Notes: generated by a model from the sequence alone, not told the origin. A DNA stretch of 64,000 nucleotides from Pseudochrobactrum kiredjianiae (GCF_030362795.1 NZ_JAUCBM010000002.1:186001-250000); one strand, 5' to 3'; numbered from the stretch's first letter, positions 1 to 9,426 are shown. A program made the numbers and translations.

Positions 1-209
1 GAGTAACGGTAAAGCGAAGAATATGCGCATTTATTCGTTACAGGATTGAGAATCCTGCGTTGAAAGTCAAATTATTTATGGTTAATGAATATTAACCTTT
101 ATGCAACATCAGTGCAGGGTTCATTCGTCTTTATATGAAAGCTATGCCCAAGGTCGCGTTAAGTCTAACCGGCGTTTCAGTTGCGAAACGATTTATGGTA
201 TTCGATCAC

Positions 210-313
210 TAGAGTGTATAGCACTTAACCAGACACACAGCACTCGCTCTAGATTCTTTTAATTGTCGCATGTTCGCATTAGCTCAAATGCACCCATTTG
301 AGCCAGACATGCT
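210..313 (-). repeat. Dispersed palindromic repeat, copy D
   Basis: This is a full copy of the element also found at 14851, 25388 and 30518, but in the opposite orientation. It begins TAGAGTG, has CGCTCTAGATTCTTTT near the middle (the reverse complement of the joint seen in copy B), then the linker TTGTCGCAT, and ends with a second hairpin of perfect 9-bp arms (282-290 with 295-303). Rhizobial and Brucella-type genomes carry families of such elements; the family assignment is from memory and was not searched. Confidence 0.7.
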
Positions 314-432
314 GTTGGCGCGCTGATGCTATCTGATAATAGCGCTGAGCCAGATGAGTGCAAATACAACGTTGCTATTTAGGCTGAGTGAAAGATGTGT
401 GAGCCCGCATGATGCGGTTGTCATGTTGTAAT

Positions 433-448
433 GTTGACAGCTGTCAAC
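433..448. promoter_or_regulatory. Perfect 16-bp palindrome containing TGACAGCTGT
   Basis: GTTGACAGCTGTCAAC is a perfect palindrome just beyond the 3' end of the YigZ-family gene. Its core TGACAGCTGT recurs in the promoter operator at 1895 and inside the demethylase gene at 2299. It may be an auxiliary operator of the neighbouring TetR-type repressor (inference). Confidence 0.4.
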
Positions 449-460
449 AGCAGGTCGTTT

Positions 461-1063
461 TTAAAAACTCAAATCTTCGGCTTTGTCCGAAATCTGAACG
501 CGACCGGCAGTTACATCCGTCAACATGCGTAGGACATTGTCTTTGTGAATCACAGGAATTTCCAGACGAAGGTCAGCGCCGGTATTGTGAAATGTTTCGG
601 AACTAATGGTGAGGTGCTCGGTTGCTGCTAGTCGGGCTTTGATTAAAGCCAATTCTGAGAAATGCGTACGAATATAAATTGTTTCTGTCGGGATGAGTTC
701 AATAAGTTCTGCTGCCCGCAAACATAAAGCAGCGGTGCCGCCATAGGCACGGATTAACCCGCCGCTACCAAGTAGCGTACCACCGAACCAGCGCGTCACA
801 ACGACGACAACGTTGTCGAGTTCCAGTCCATCAATTGCTTGCAGGATTGGCTTGCCGGCAGTTCCGCTTGGTTCACCATCATCATTGAAACGATAGTTCT
901 GTCCGATGCGCCATGCCCAGCAATTGTGATTGGCATCACTGTAAGATTCGCGAGCGATGAAATCTTTGGCCGCTTCTTCATCCGCAACGGGGAAAGCAAT
1001 GGCCAAAAAGCGGCTCCTTTTAATTTCCTGCTCAAAAACCTCTCTCTGGCTCAAGTTAAACAT
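461..1063 (-). CDS. yigZ: IMPACT/YigZ family protein
   Basis: A 200-residue protein of the IMPACT (UPF0029) family, whose bacterial members are YigZ in E. coli and YvyE in Bacillus. The N-terminal fold carries the family signatures FNDDGEPSGTAGKP (about residues 59-72) and TRWFGGTLLGSGGLIRAYG (about 90-108). The C-terminal ferredoxin-like DUF1949 part fits the remaining 80 residues. Length is normal for the family. The eukaryotic relative regulates Gcn2; the bacterial role is not settled, with a translation- or nucleic-acid-linked function proposed. It stands alone: the TetR-type gene upstream on the same strand is separated by 100 bp. The family call is firm and the function is not. Confidence 0.9.
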   Translation of the reverse strand: MFNLSQREVFEQEIKRSRFLAIAFPVADEEAAKDFIARESYSDANHNCWAWRIGQNYRFNDDGEPSGTAGKPILQAIDGLELDNVVVVVTRWFGGTLLGSGGLIRAYGGTAALCLRAAELIELIPTETIYIRTHFSELALIKARLAATEHLTISSETFHNTGADLRLEIPVIHKDNVLRMLTDVTAGRVQISDKAEDLSF

Positions 1064-1163
1064 GGCAACTCAATTTCTGCGGATTATGACTATGGGGACA
1101 TAAGATGTTTATGCGCCCTGATAGCAGATAAAGCGGAGAGAGCAAAATCAGATGGAGCCATTG

Positions 1164-1790
1164 TCAATGATTATGACGGTGCTGAAAACTTTCTAATTCT
1201 TGCTGAGAGGGCAGGGCACCGGAAAAAATAGCCACATAGGAGGGAACACGTAAAAGCCGCGTTGCGGTATCCTCTTGCGTGTTCATGCTGATATAACCGA
1301 TCTGGGTCAGATAGAGCGCACGGGAGCGAACATCAGCAACCAGCGGCTCACTGCCATGGCGAATAAACATGTGTTTAATCGCTTCCATCCGCATTGTGTC
1401 GGCTTCAGTGAGTGCCTGAGCGACAGTGGGGGATTGTACGCCCCAGCTGCGGATAGCGTGCTCCAACTGGCTGTCGAAGAGATTGTTGTTCAGCCAGCAG
1501 TCAAAAAGATTGAGCGTTGCTTCTGCAAGGCTAGCGGCATGGAGTTGAGATTGGCCGAGCAAGGCGCTGGTATTCTTTTCCTGCCAGAGCAGGAGCAGGG
1601 CGTCGAGCAGAGCCTTACGATCTTTAAAAAACCAATAGAAACTGGTGCGGGAAAGTTTCAGCATTTTGGCCAGAGACAGGATACGAACATTGTCGATTCC
1701 ACCTTCAACGAGTAGCTGATAAGCGGCTTCAAGCCATAGCTCTTTTGAACCGCGCCAACCGCTTTCCTGTTCTTCAGTGACTACAGTCAT
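1164..1790 (-). CDS. TetR/AcrR-type transcriptional regulator
   Basis: About 208 residues with a classic TetR N-terminal DNA-binding domain. The recognition-helix region reads LAKMLKLSRTSFYWFFKDRK at about residues 40-59, followed by a ligand-binding helical half. The ATG at 1790 is preferred because the longer frame opens with a TTG at 1805 that lacks a ribosome binding site. It is divergent from the demethylase-like flavoprotein at 1947, and the 156-bp gap holds a 17-bp-arm inverted repeat that is a natural operator. By position it probably represses the flavoprotein gene and itself, responding to an N-methylated compound or its product (inference). The ligand is unknown. Confidence 0.88.
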   Translation of the reverse strand: MTVVTEEQESGWRGSKELWLEAAYQLLVEGGIDNVRILSLAKMLKLSRTSFYWFFKDRKALLDALLLLWQEKNTSALLGQSQLHAASLAEATLNLFDCWLNNNLFDSQLEHAIRSWGVQSPTVAQALTEADTMRMEAIKHMFIRHGSEPLVADVRSRALYLTQIGYISMNTQEDTATRLLRVPSYVAIFSGALPSQQELESFQHRHNH

Positions 1791-1868
1791 CCACCTAACT
1801 CTCAATTATACATATATTTATCAATAACTTATACTGCGCACGCCTGATAAGATTAGTACAACTGCGGT

Positions 1869-1913
1869 AAAATGTACACTGCTGTATATAAAATTGACAG
1901 CTGTGTACATTTT
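1869..1913. promoter_or_regulatory. Operator-like inverted repeat overlapping promoter
   Basis: Two 17-base arms (1869-1885 and 1897-1913) match as inverted repeats at 16 of 17 positions, around an 11-base spacer. The arms read AAAATGTACACTGCTGT and ACAGCTGTGTACATTTT. A TTGACA box (1894-1899) lies in the spacer and right arm, so bound protein would cover the -35 region for the gene at 1947. This is a likely binding site of the divergent TetR-type regulator. Confidence 0.75.
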
Positions 1914-1946
1914 GCATAGGCTTTCTCCAAAATAAGGGGAACGACC

Positions 1947-3983
1947 ATGCAAAATGATCCACTTTTACAGCCCTATCATCTGAAACATCTCACATTACGA
2001 AATCGAATTATCACCACATCGCATGAGCCTGCTTATCCGGAAGATGGTATGCCGAAAGATGCTTATCGCGCTTATCATGTGGAGCGAGCCAAGGCCGGTG
2101 TGGCCCTGACAATGACAGCAGGCTCGGCAACGGTGTCCCGTGACAGTCCGCCGGTCTTCAATAATGTGCTGGCCTATAAGGATGAGGTTGTGCCGTGGAT
2201 GAAGGCGCTGGCTGATGAATGTCACGATCATGGCGCTGCGGTCATGATCCAGCTGACCCATCTTGGCCGGCGTACCCGTTGGGATAAAGGCGATTGGTTG
2301 ACAGCTGTCACCTCGTCTCATGAACGGGAAAGAGCGCATCGGGCATTTCCGAAGCGGCTGGAAGACTGGGATATTGAGCGAATTATCAAAGACTTTGGTG
2401 ATGCGGCAGAGCGTATGCAAGCTGCTGGTCTTGATGGTATTGAGTTGCAGGCTTATGGCCATTTGCTGCAGCAATTCTGGTCACCGACAACCAATGACCT
2501 GACCAATGCCTATGGCGGATCGCTTGATAACCGGTTGCGCTTTACTTTTGATGTGCTCAGCGAAATTCGCAAACGCGTGGGGTCAGAATTTATCGTTGGC
2601 ATACGCTATACCGGCGATGAAATGCTGACAGATGGTCACGGGGTTGAGGAGGGGATTGAAATTTCCCGTCGCCTCAAAGACTGTGGAATGATTGATTTTC
2701 TCAATGTCGTGCGTGGTCATATTGATACTGATCCGGCGATGACTGATCTCATTCCTATACAAGGGATGGCGGGATCTCCGCACCTTGATTTTGCAGGAGA
2801 AATTCGTGCAGCGACGAATTTCCCGACATTTCATGCAGCTAAAATCCCTGATGTGGCGACTGCACGTCACGCCATTGCTTCGGGTAAACTGGACATGGTG
2901 GGTATGACCCGTGCGCATATGACTGACCCGCATATTGTGCGCAAAATCATTGAGGGCAGGGAAGAGGATATCCGGCCGTGTGTCGGAGCAAATTATTGTC
3001 TCGACCGGATTTATCAGGGCGGCGCAGCCTATTGTATTCATAATCCCGTAACAGGGCGTGAGCTGACCATGCCGCACACAATCAGTAAGGCTCAGGATAA
3101 GAAGAAAATTGTTATCGTTGGCGCAGGCCCTGCTGGAATGGAAGCAGCGCGTGTTGCAGGCGAGCGCGGCCATCAGGTTGTCGTTTTTGAAGCGGCTGAT
3201 CGGGCAGGGGGGCAAATCCGTCTGACGGCACAATCGCCACGCCGTCGTGAAATGATCAGCATTATTGATTGGCGCATGGCACAATGTGAGAGGCTGGGTG
3301 TTGAATTCCGCTTCAACACATGGGCAGAGCAGGCTGATATTGATGCAGAAAACCCTGATGTGGTGATTATTGCGACCGGCGGTTTTCCGCATACGGAAGT
3401 TCTGACTGAGGGCAATGATCTGGTTGTTTCCGCATGGGATATTCTGTCAGGTGACGTTAAGGCCGGACAAAATGTGCTGATTTATGATGATGCGGGCGAT
3501 CATTCTGCCTTGCAGGCGGCAGAAATGCTTCTCAAAGCCGGTGCCAAGGTCGAAATTATGACGCCGGATCGCAGTTTTTCACCGGAAATCATGGCAATGA
3601 ATCTTGTGCCTTACATGCGGAGCTTACAAAAAGAAGGTGTGACGTTCACAGTAACCTATCTACTTGATAAGGTTAGACAAAATGGCAATAAACTCACCGC
3701 ATATATCGGCAGTGATTATGGCGGGGTGGATAAACAACAGGATCACGATCAGATTGTCATTAATCATGGCACAAGGCCGCTGGATGATCTCTATTTTGAG
3801 CTGAAGCCGCAGTCTAAAAATCTCGGCGCTGTCAATTATGATGATCTGATTGAAGGGCGTGTGCAGCAGGTTAATGTAAACGGGCAGGGTAAATATCAAT
3901 TGTTCCGCATCGGTGATGCCGTTGCGGCACGTAATACTCATGCGGCGATTTATGATGCTCTGCGGCTCGTCAAAGATCTCTGA
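1947..3983 (+). CDS. NADH:flavin oxidoreductase, N-methylproline/dimethylglycine demethylase-like
   Basis: A 678-residue two-part flavoprotein of the trimethylamine dehydrogenase/2,4-dienoyl-CoA reductase family. Residues 1 to about 350 form the FMN-binding TIM barrel (old yellow enzyme fold). Cysteines at about 343, 349 and 363 (in CVGANYCLDRIY and YCIHNP) fit the iron-sulfur site. From about 390 a GAGPAG dinucleotide motif starts the FAD/NAD domain. The CVGANYC spacing differs from the CxxCxxxC of dienoyl-CoA reductase and resembles, from memory, the DgcA/StcD-type enzymes that demethylate dimethylglycine or N-methylproline. The start has a good AAGGGG ribosome binding site. It is monocistronic and divergent from a TetR-type gene, with an internal TGACAGCTGTCA palindrome at 2299. 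The substrate is inferred, not proven. Confidence 0.8.
   Translation: MQNDPLLQPYHLKHLTLRNRIITTSHEPAYPEDGMPKDAYRAYHVERAKAGVALTMTAGSATVSRDSPPVFNNVLAYKDEVVPWMKALADECHDHGAAVMIQLTHLGRRTRWDKGDWLTAVTSSHERERAHRAFPKRLEDWDIERIIKDFGDAAERMQAAGLDGIELQAYGHLLQQFWSPTTNDLTNAYGGSLDNRLRFTFDVLSEIRKRVGSEFIVGIRYTGDEMLTDGHGVEEGIEISRRLKDCGMIDFLNVVRGHIDTDPAMTDLIPIQGMAGSPHLDFAGEIRAATNFPTFHAAKIPDVATARHAIASGKLDMVGMTRAHMTDPHIVRKIIEGREEDIRPCVGANYCLDRIYQGGAAYCIHNPVTGRELTMPHTISKAQDKKKIVIVGAGPAGMEAARVAGERGHQVVVFEAADRAGGQIRLTAQSPRRREMISIIDWRMAQCERLGVEFRFNTWAEQADIDAENPDVVIIATGGFPHTEVLTEGNDLVVSAWDILSGDVKAGQNVLIYDDAGDHSALQAAEMLLKAGAKVEIMTPDRSFSPEIMAMNLVPYMRSLQKEGVTFTVTYLLDKVRQNGNKLTAYIGSDYGGVDKQQDHDQIVINHGTRPLDDLYFELKPQSKNLGAVNYDDLIEGRVQQVNVNGQGKYQLFRIGDAVAARNTHAAIYDALRLVKDL
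2299..2310. promoter_or_regulatory. TGACAGCTGTCA palindrome inside the demethylase gene
   Basis: A perfect 12-bp palindrome sharing its ten-base core with the promoter operator (1895) and with the site at 433. It lies 404 bp downstream of the promoter site, a spacing reminiscent of the auxiliary lac operator O2. It may be an auxiliary operator (inference). Confidence 0.35.
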
Positions 3984-4010
3984 GTTATGCAAAAGCAACG
4001 GTGTTAAGCG

Positions 4011-4028
4011 TCAAGCACCTTTGCTTGA
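4011..4028. repeat. Short hairpin downstream of the demethylase gene
   Basis: A perfect 7-bp stem (TCAAGCA with TGCTTGA, loop CCTT) starts 28 bases after the stop codon. It has no T-run, so it is at best a weak terminator or mRNA 3' end structure. Confidence 0.35.
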
Positions 4029-4185
4029 AATGGCCACGTCCAGAATTAAGGTCGTTCTTACACAACTGAAAACTGTGCGACTTAGTCTCTGATGATGCAA
4101 AGAATAATGCTTTTTAACGAACGAACGTTCAGGCTCCGATGGGCTCAATCGCTTTACACCTGCCATTGCATTTTGTGACAACAAT

Positions 4186-4225
4186 GACAAAAAGGCCGGA
4201 ACATCTGCTATGATGCTCCGGCCTT
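4186..4225 (-). terminator. Rho-independent terminator of gcvTHP
   Basis: Read on the minus strand, the stem AAGGCCGGA pairs with TCCGGCCTT and is followed by TTTTTG. It lies 44-80 bases beyond the gcvP stop. A second hairpin sits in between (listed separately). Confidence 0.85.
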
Positions 4226-4233
4226 CAATGGTT

Positions 4234-4259
4234 AAGGCCCTGATGAAAATCAGGGCCTT
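4234..4259 (-). terminator. Hairpin directly after gcvP
   Basis: Perfect 11-bp arms (AAGGCCCTGAT with ATCAGGGCCTT) around a four-base loop, 10 bases after the gcvP stop. It has no T-run on the minus strand. It may help protect the mRNA 3' end ahead of the real terminator at 4186-4225. Confidence 0.6.
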
Positions 4260-4268
4260 AGTTATTAT

Positions 4269-7073
4269 TTAGTCTGTATAAGCATCCATTGGCGGGCAGG
4301 AGCAGACCAGATTGCGATCGCCGCCCACATTGTCGATGCGCGATACCGGAGCCCAATATTTGGAAGCCGGATCCATCGTCTTCGCAGGGAAGGCCGCTTC
4401 CTTACGGGTATACGGATGTTTCCAGTCATCGAGCATGGTGTCTGCAACGGTGTGCGGTGCATTTGCCAGCGGATTATCATCCTGCGGCCACTCACCGGCT
4501 TCAACCTTAGCCGCTTCCTTGGCAATTGAAATCATCGCGTCGCACAGACGGTCGATTTCAGCCTTGGATTCGGATTCAGTCGGTTCAACCATCAGTGTAC
4601 CAGCAACCGGCCATGACATGGTCGGTGCGTGGAAACCATAGTCGATCAAACGCTTGGCAACATCTTCAACGGTGACGCCAGCTTTGTCTTTCAACACGCG
4701 GGTATCAACGATGCATTCATGCGCAACGCGACTGTTCGCACCGGTATAAAGGATCGGATAATGATCCTTCAGGCGCTCAGCAATGTAGTTGGCATTGAGA
4801 ATGGCCACTTCCGTTGCATTTTTCAGACCGGCGCCACCCATCATACGGATATACATCCATGTGATAACGAGGATAGACGCACTGCCGAATGGTGCTGCGG
4901 AAACCGCATTGTCGCTGCCTGCATTCACATGACCCGGCAGGAATGGTGCCAGATGTGCACCGACACCGATTGGACCAATGCCCGGGCCGCCGCCGCCATG
5001 CGGAATGCAGAACGTTTTATGCAGGTTCATGTGGCAAACGTCAGCACCGATATCGGCCGGACGTGCCAGACCAACCAGCGCATTGAGGTTCGCACCGTCG
5101 AAGTAAACCTGACCGCCATTCGCGTGAATGATTGTGCAGATTTCACGGATGGTTTCTTCAAACACACCGTGGGTGGACGGGTAGGTGATCATCAGAGCTG
5201 ACAGCGTATCGCGATACTGTTCTGCCTTGGCTTTCAGATCAGCCACATCAATGTCACCGTCTTCGAGACAGTTGACGACAACCACTTTCATGCCTGCCAT
5301 CTGCGCACTGGCCGGATTGGTACCGTGTGCGGAAGACGGGATAAGGCAGATATTGCGGTTCTCATCGCCATTGGCGCGGTGATAGCGGCGGATTGCCAGA
5401 AGACCGGCATATTCGCCCTGACTACCGGCATTCGGCTGCAGGGATACAGCGTCAAAACCGGTCACTTCACAAAGCCATGCTTCGAGATTGTCGGTCAGAA
5501 CCTTGTAGCCTTCCAGATGCGCCTGAGGTGCAAAAGGATGCAGACCACCAACTGTCGGCCATGAGACCGGCATCATTTCAGCGGCAGCATTCAGCTTCAT
5601 GGTGCAGGAACCGAGCGGGATCATCGCACGGTCAAGCGCCAGATCCTTGTCTGCCAGCTTGCGCAGGAAACGCATCATTTCGGTTTCTGAACGATAGCTG
5701 TGGAATGCAGCCTGTGTCAGGAAATGCTCGTCACGTGGCGCATCCGGCAACAGACGGGCAGCTTTTTCAACAGGCTTCGCACCAAACAATGCAACCAGAG
5801 CCAGATAATCATCTTCCAGCGAGGTTTCATCAAAAGTGACAGACACAGTATCAGCATCAATGACGCGGATCAGGCGGTCGCCTGCCAGAGCCTTGTCAGC
5901 ATAATCCTGTGCTTTGCCTTTAACAGTTACAGTCACTGTATCAAACAGCTGCTCACCGGCCAGTTCATAACCGGCAGCTTTCAGCGAGGCTGCAAAGCGG
6001 GCAGTGATCGCATGAACGGCATCAGCAATAGCCTGCAGGCCTTTAGGACCGTGCCAGATTGCATAAGATGCAGCCATGTTGGCCAGCAGTGCCTGAGCGG
6101 TACAGATATTCGATGTCGCTTTGTCACGACGAATATGCTGTTCGCGGGTCTGCAGCGCCAGACGATAGGCTGGACGACCATGTGCATCGAGCGACTGACC
6201 AACGATACGACCCGGAATGATACGGGTGAGGTTTTCTTTCACGCCGAGATAAGCAGCGTGAGGACCACCATTGCCCATTGGCACGCCGTAGCGCTGCATC
6301 GAACCGACAGCAATATCGGCACCCCATGAGCCCGGAGACTGGGTGATGGTCAGTGCCAGAGGATCGGCAACGGCCACAACCAGAGCGCCGGTCTGTTTGG
6401 CGCTGGCGATAATACGGGTGAAATCACCGTAAACGCCGCGTGTATCCGGCCAAGGAATGATCACAGCAGCGGTTGTGGTATCCACTTCGCCGCCAACTTC
6501 AATGATCATGCCATGCGGTTCTGCACGGGTGTTCAAAACGTCCAGTGTCTGCGGGTGCAATTCACCGGCAATCACCATTTTCGGACGCTTTTCGCGGTGG
6601 TGGCGATAGGCAATGCCAACAGCTTCAGCAACAGCAGTTGCTTCATCCAGCAGCGATGCACAGGCAACCGGCAGGCCGGTCAGCTCTGTTACCAGTGTCT
6701 GGAAGTTGAACAGCAGCTCAAGGCGACCCTGACTGATTTCAGCCTGATACGGTGTATAGGCTGTGTACCATGCCGGATTTTCAAACAGGTTGCGCTGAAT
6801 GACCGGCGGCACATGGGTGCCGTGATAGCCCGCACCGTAGAAGCTTTTGGCGACCACGTTGCGACCCATGATGCCGGACAGTTCATTGAGAGCTGCGGCT
6901 TCATCGAGCGGAGCAGGCAGGTTGAGCGCGCGGTCAAGACGAATTGACTGCGGCACAGCCTGACTGATGAGCGTATCCAGTGACGGCAGACCAAGCGCCG
7001 ACAGCATTTCCTGCTGTTCACTGGCGCGAGGGCCGATATGGCGCTCTACAAAAGGAAGTGATGATGATGCCAT
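4269..7073 (-). CDS. gcvP: Glycine dehydrogenase (decarboxylating), P-protein
   Basis: A 934-residue full-length P-protein of the glycine cleavage system. It decarboxylates glycine with pyridoxal phosphate and passes the aminomethyl group to the lipoyl arm of GcvH. The N-terminus starts with the family-typical FVERHIGPR. The PLP lysine is K686 in NLHKTF, followed by a glycine-rich GGGGPG loop. It is the last gene of gcvT-gcvH-gcvP, 3 bases after gcvH, so translation is probably coupled. Two hairpins follow, the second with a T-run. Several long antisense frames within it are shadows. Expression is expected to follow the glycine riboswitch at the head of the operon. Confidence 0.98.
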   Translation of the reverse strand: MASSSLPFVERHIGPRASEQQEMLSALGLPSLDTLISQAVPQSIRLDRALNLPAPLDEAAALNELSGIMGRNVVAKSFYGAGYHGTHVPPVIQRNLFENPAWYTAYTPYQAEISQGRLELLFNFQTLVTELTGLPVACASLLDEATAVAEAVGIAYRHHREKRPKMVIAGELHPQTLDVLNTRAEPHGMIIEVGGEVDTTTAAVIIPWPDTRGVYGDFTRIIASAKQTGALVVAVADPLALTITQSPGSWGADIAVGSMQRYGVPMGNGGPHAAYLGVKENLTRIIPGRIVGQSLDAHGRPAYRLALQTREQHIRRDKATSNICTAQALLANMAASYAIWHGPKGLQAIADAVHAITARFAASLKAAGYELAGEQLFDTVTVTVKGKAQDYADKALAGDRLIRVIDADTVSVTFDETSLEDDYLALVALFGAKPVEKAARLLPDAPRDEHFLTQAAFHSYRSETEMMRFLRKLADKDLALDRAMIPLGSCTMKLNAAAEMMPVSWPTVGGLHPFAPQAHLEGYKVLTDNLEAWLCEVTGFDAVSLQPNAGSQGEYAGLLAIRRYHRANGDENRNICLIPSSAHGTNPASAQMAGMKVVVVNCLEDGDIDVADLKAKAEQYRDTLSALMITYPSTHGVFEETIREICTIIHANGGQVYFDGANLNALVGLARPADIGADVCHMNLHKTFCIPHGGGGPGIGPIGVGAHLAPFLPGHVNAGSDNAVSAAPFGSASILVITWMYIRMMGGAGLKNATEVAILNANYIAERLKDHYPILYTGANSRVAHECIVDTRVLKDKAGVTVEDVAKRLIDYGFHAPTMSWPVAGTLMVEPTESESKAEIDRLCDAMISIAKEAAKVEAGEWPQDDNPLANAPHTVADTMLDDWKHPYTRKEAAFPAKTMDPASKYWAPVSRIDNVGGDRNLVCSCPPMDAYTD

Positions 7074-7076
7074 GAT

Positions 7077-7445
7077 TTAGCCAACCAGTGCCTGATAACC
7101 GGCAGCGTCAAGCAGGCCTTCCAGCTGGCTTTCATCGGAGACTTTCATCTTCCACAACCAGCCTTCACCTTCTGCCGCGCTGTTAACGAGTGCAGGATTG
7201 CCATTGAGCTCTTCGTTGATTTCAATGACTTCACCGTTGAGCGGCGCATATACATCGGATGCAGCTTTAACGGACTCAACCACAACAATGGCTTCGCCTT
7301 TTTCAACAACGCGTTCAACTTCAGGCAATTCTACGAATACGAGATCGCCGAGCTGTTCCTGAGCGTGGTTGGTGATGCCGACAGTTGCAATGCCACCTTC
7401 AACGCTGAGCCATTCATGATCTTCGGTAAAAAAGATTTTAGGCAT
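7077..7445 (-). CDS. gcvH: Glycine cleavage system H protein
   Basis: A 122-residue lipoyl carrier that shuttles the methylamine intermediate between P-, T- and L-proteins. The lipoylation site is K60 in [16 protein letters not shown], the usual ESVKA context, with the conserved DHEW near the start. It sits 4 bases after gcvT and 3 before gcvP. The L-protein (dihydrolipoyl dehydrogenase) is not in the window and is normally supplied from elsewhere. Confidence 0.98.
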   Translation of the reverse strand: MPKIFFTEDHEWLSVEGGIATVGITNHAQEQLGDLVFVELPEVERVVEKGEAIVVVESVKAASDVYAPLNGEVIEINEELNGNPALVNSAAEGEGWLWKMKVSDESQLEGLLDAAGYQALVG

Positions 7446-7449
7446 GCGA

Positions 7450-8565
7450 TTATCCTTTGTGATAGCGAGGTTGAGTAAATGGAAGTGTATGGACGTCTAC
7501 AGGCACTTTATTGCCGCGGACTTCCGCAAAAAGACGCGCGCCCGGTTCTTTCAGATCGGCTCTGACATAACCCATGGCAACAGGGAAACCGGCTGAAGGG
7601 CCGAAGCCGCCGGAAGTGATTTCACCGATTTCGCTGCCGGCTTCATCAAACAGCTTTGTACCGGCGCGAACCGGCTGACGGCCTTCCGGCTTGATGCCGA
7701 CGCGGCGCTTTTCAGGGCCATTGGCAATCAGTTCCAACACTTTAGCAGCGGCAGGGAAAGCGGCTGTTTCACGCACGGCTTTGGTGATTGCCCATGTCAA
7801 ACCGGCGGAAACCGGATCAATGCTCTCAGTAATGTCCTGACCATGCAGGCAGAGACCGGCTTCAAGACGCAAGCTATCGCGCGCAGCCAAGCCAATCCAT
7901 GCAACGCGGGCATCGCCCAGCAGCGCTTTTGCCAGAAACTGTGCATCGCCAAGCGGGGCAGCAATTTCAAAGCCGTCTTCACCGGTATAGCCGGAGCGGG
8001 TAACGAACCAGCCTTGTTTTGGCTCAAAACCGTGCATGAATTTCAGCTCATCAACGCTGAAACCGAGATCAGCAGCGAGGCTCTTCATCACATCCGCAGC
8101 CTGAGGGCCCTGAATGGCCAGCAAAACGCGGTCAAGCGGCGAAACAGTGCAGTTCAGTGCGCTTGCTGCTTTCTGGAAATGCGCAATATCAACATCTGCA
8201 TTACCGGCATTGGCGACAATCATGAAGCGCTCGTCACCCAGACGGGTTACGATCAGGTCATCAATGATACCTGCATCATCATTCATCAGGAATGTATATT
8301 TCGACTGGCCTTCATTGAGTTTGGTGACATCAATCGGGCACAGCTTTGCAAACAGCGCTGCGGCATCGCTGCCGGAAACTTCAATGAGTTTCATATGCGA
8401 GATGTCAAACAGACCAGCCTGTTCACGTGTATGAACATGCTCTTTCATCACGCCGAGCGGATAAGTCAGCGGCATGTTCCAACCGGCAAAACCGCCGAAG
8501 CGTGCGCCGGATGCGGTATGTAATTCTTCCAGCGGAAGCGTTTTTAAAGAAGTTGTATCGCCCAT
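7450..8565 (-). CDS. gcvT: Glycine cleavage system aminomethyltransferase, T-protein
   Basis: A 371-residue T-protein. It transfers the methylene group from the lipoyl-bound intermediate to tetrahydrofolate and releases ammonia. The N-terminal GCV_T fold ([12 protein letters not shown]) is followed by a C-terminal barrel ending near FTQPRYHKG, and the length is normal. TGGAG lies 8 bases before the ATG. It is the first gene of the operon, and its leader holds a tandem glycine riboswitch and a short hairpin between riboswitch and start codon. The three genes degrade glycine to CO2, ammonia and methylene-tetrahydrofolate. Confidence 0.97.
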   Translation of the reverse strand: MGDTTSLKTLPLEELHTASGARFGGFAGWNMPLTYPLGVMKEHVHTREQAGLFDISHMKLIEVSGSDAAALFAKLCPIDVTKLNEGQSKYTFLMNDDAGIIDDLIVTRLGDERFMIVANAGNADVDIAHFQKAASALNCTVSPLDRVLLAIQGPQAADVMKSLAADLGFSVDELKFMHGFEPKQGWFVTRSGYTGEDGFEIAAPLGDAQFLAKALLGDARVAWIGLAARDSLRLEAGLCLHGQDITESIDPVSAGLTWAITKAVRETAAFPAAAKVLELIANGPEKRRVGIKPEGRQPVRAGTKLFDEAGSEIGEITSGGFGPSAGFPVAMGYVRADLKEPGARLFAEVRGNKVPVDVHTLPFTQPRYHKG

Positions 8566-8590
8566 TTTTCACTCCAGAGACACACGTACG

Positions 8591-8610
8591 CCTTCCGCAA
8601 AAGCGGAAAG
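8591..8610 (-). promoter_or_regulatory. Leader hairpin between riboswitch and gcvT start
   Basis: CTTTCCGC and GCGGAAGG form a near-perfect 8-bp stem on the minus strand, between aptamer 2 and the gcvT ribosome binding site. There is no T-run, so it looks more like part of a translational or anti-sequestration switch than a terminator (inference). Confidence 0.45.
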
Positions 8611-8620
8611 CCATGATGTA

Positions 8621-8792
8621 CCCCTCTGTCGGAAGCCTGAGAGACTCGCAAGCCCGTAGAGACTTACTTACACCTTCGGCGCGGAGTTTCCCCCGACTTT
8701 CCAGAGTTGCCTTGCTGATCTGCGGTTCTTGGTACCTGAGAGATTTCGGGCGATTTCCCCTTCGGTGGCCGTTTCCGGCTCTCTCCCGCAGA
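8621..8792 (-). ncRNA. Tandem glycine riboswitch
   Basis: Read on the minus strand, the gcvT leader contains two glycine aptamers in a row. Aptamer 1 (about 8792-8720) shows GCGGGAGAG, the conserved CACCGAAGGGG and ATCTCTCAGGTACC. Aptamer 2 (about 8712-8621) shows CGCCGAAGGTG, a longer variable arm and GTCTCTCAGG, ending in GACAGAGGGG. The CCGAAGG and CTCTCAGG motifs in duplicate are diagnostic. Glycine binding is expected to turn on gcvTHP when glycine is abundant, as in the known family. Confidence 0.95.
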
Positions 8793-9176
8793 CAAACAGG
8801 AATCAGGACATTGTCCTCTCCTCGACATGCCTGCCTTTTATCGCAGCATGGAGGTGAAGTCATCTGGAATTATTTTAAGGGAGCACAGTTTGGTAGCGAT
8901 TGAATGTCGCGTCTTTTAAAAAGACGGTTTCAGCGGCGACACAGAATGCAAAATATAAGACGCCTGAGATTTTTCTGACGGAACTGATGCCGATAGGGAA
9001 ACTGTATGCAGCGGATTCGGGTGTTTTGTAAAAAAATGCTGCTTGGGTGTGGAGGTTTTGCACATTTCCACATGCAAAAAGCGCTGGGCTGAAAGAAATT
9101 ATCCCTTAAAAATCAAGGAAAACGGGGGTTTTTGAAAATAATTGGCTGCTCGCGCCATAATTTCTATTTTGGGTGC
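8793..9176. other. Non-coding gap upstream of the gcv leader
   Basis: About 380 bases separate the riboswitch from the tRNA promoter. The gcv promoter must lie at the left end on the minus strand, but no clear -35/-10 pair could be fixed. Nothing else supportable was seen; a short minus-strand frame (8875-9063) has no features of a real gene. Confidence 0.5.
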
Positions 9177-9204
9177 TGGACAGCTGAAAATTTAATGCTA
9201 TAAA
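9177..9204 (+). promoter_or_regulatory. Probable promoter of tRNA-Phe
   Basis: TGGACA (9177-9182) and TATAAA (9199-9204) are separated by 16 bases and lie about 58 bases before the mature tRNA, a near-consensus housekeeping promoter. Confidence 0.6.
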
Positions 9205-9262
9205 GCGCTCACATCAGACGGACACCAACACCGTCACGCTAGCCAAGCAGGCTTGCAGGGAT

Positions 9263-9338
9263 GCCCGGATAGCTCAGTTGGTAGAGCAGCGGATTGAAAA
9301 TCCGCGTGTCGGCGGTTCAAATCCGTCTCCGGGCACCA
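9263..9338 (+). tRNA. tRNA-Phe (GAA)
   Basis: A 76-base tRNA with a 7-bp acceptor stem (GCCCGGA with TCCGGGC), D-arm AGCTCAGTTGGTAGAGCA, anticodon loop TTGAAAA giving anticodon GAA, T-arm GGTTCAAATCC and an encoded CCA end. It decodes phenylalanine codons and stands alone between the gcv operon and the phenylacetate island. tRNA genes are frequent insertion sites, but no duplicated 3' end or integrase was seen nearby. Confidence 0.97.
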
Positions 9339-9426
9339 CTCTAAATCATTAAAATACGCATCATTTACCTTTAGAGAATTTTGACTTGATTTACATCAGT
9401 CATAAAAGTCACAATTTTGCTGTGCA

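Larger units (their letters stand above)
1..460. other. Intergenic stretch at the window edge
   Basis: No convincing gene was found here. The stretch holds one complete copy of the dispersed 105-bp double palindrome (210-313) and a perfect 16-bp palindrome at 433-448, both listed separately. The one short plus-strand reading frame here (from 409) is the antisense shadow of the YigZ-family gene. Confidence 0.6.

Noticed and set aside
4117-4135. TetR-type operator AACGAACGAACGTTC downstream of the demethylase gene
   Set aside because: The short GAACGTTC palindrome sits between two converging gene ends with no promoter to control.
4629-6329. Long plus-strand frames inside gcvP (for example 190 and 209 codons)
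   Set aside because: They lie antisense to a full-length, strongly conserved gcvP, and their translations show no domain, signal or family motif.
8875-9063. 62-codon minus-strand frame between gcv leader and tRNA-Phe
   Set aside because: There is no ribosome binding site, no motif, and the start lies in low-complexity sequence; judged non-coding.
9263-9338. tRNA-Phe as integration site of a genomic island holding the paa genes
   Set aside because: No integrase, no repeat of the tRNA 3' end at the far side near 30.4 kb, and no clear change in base use were found.
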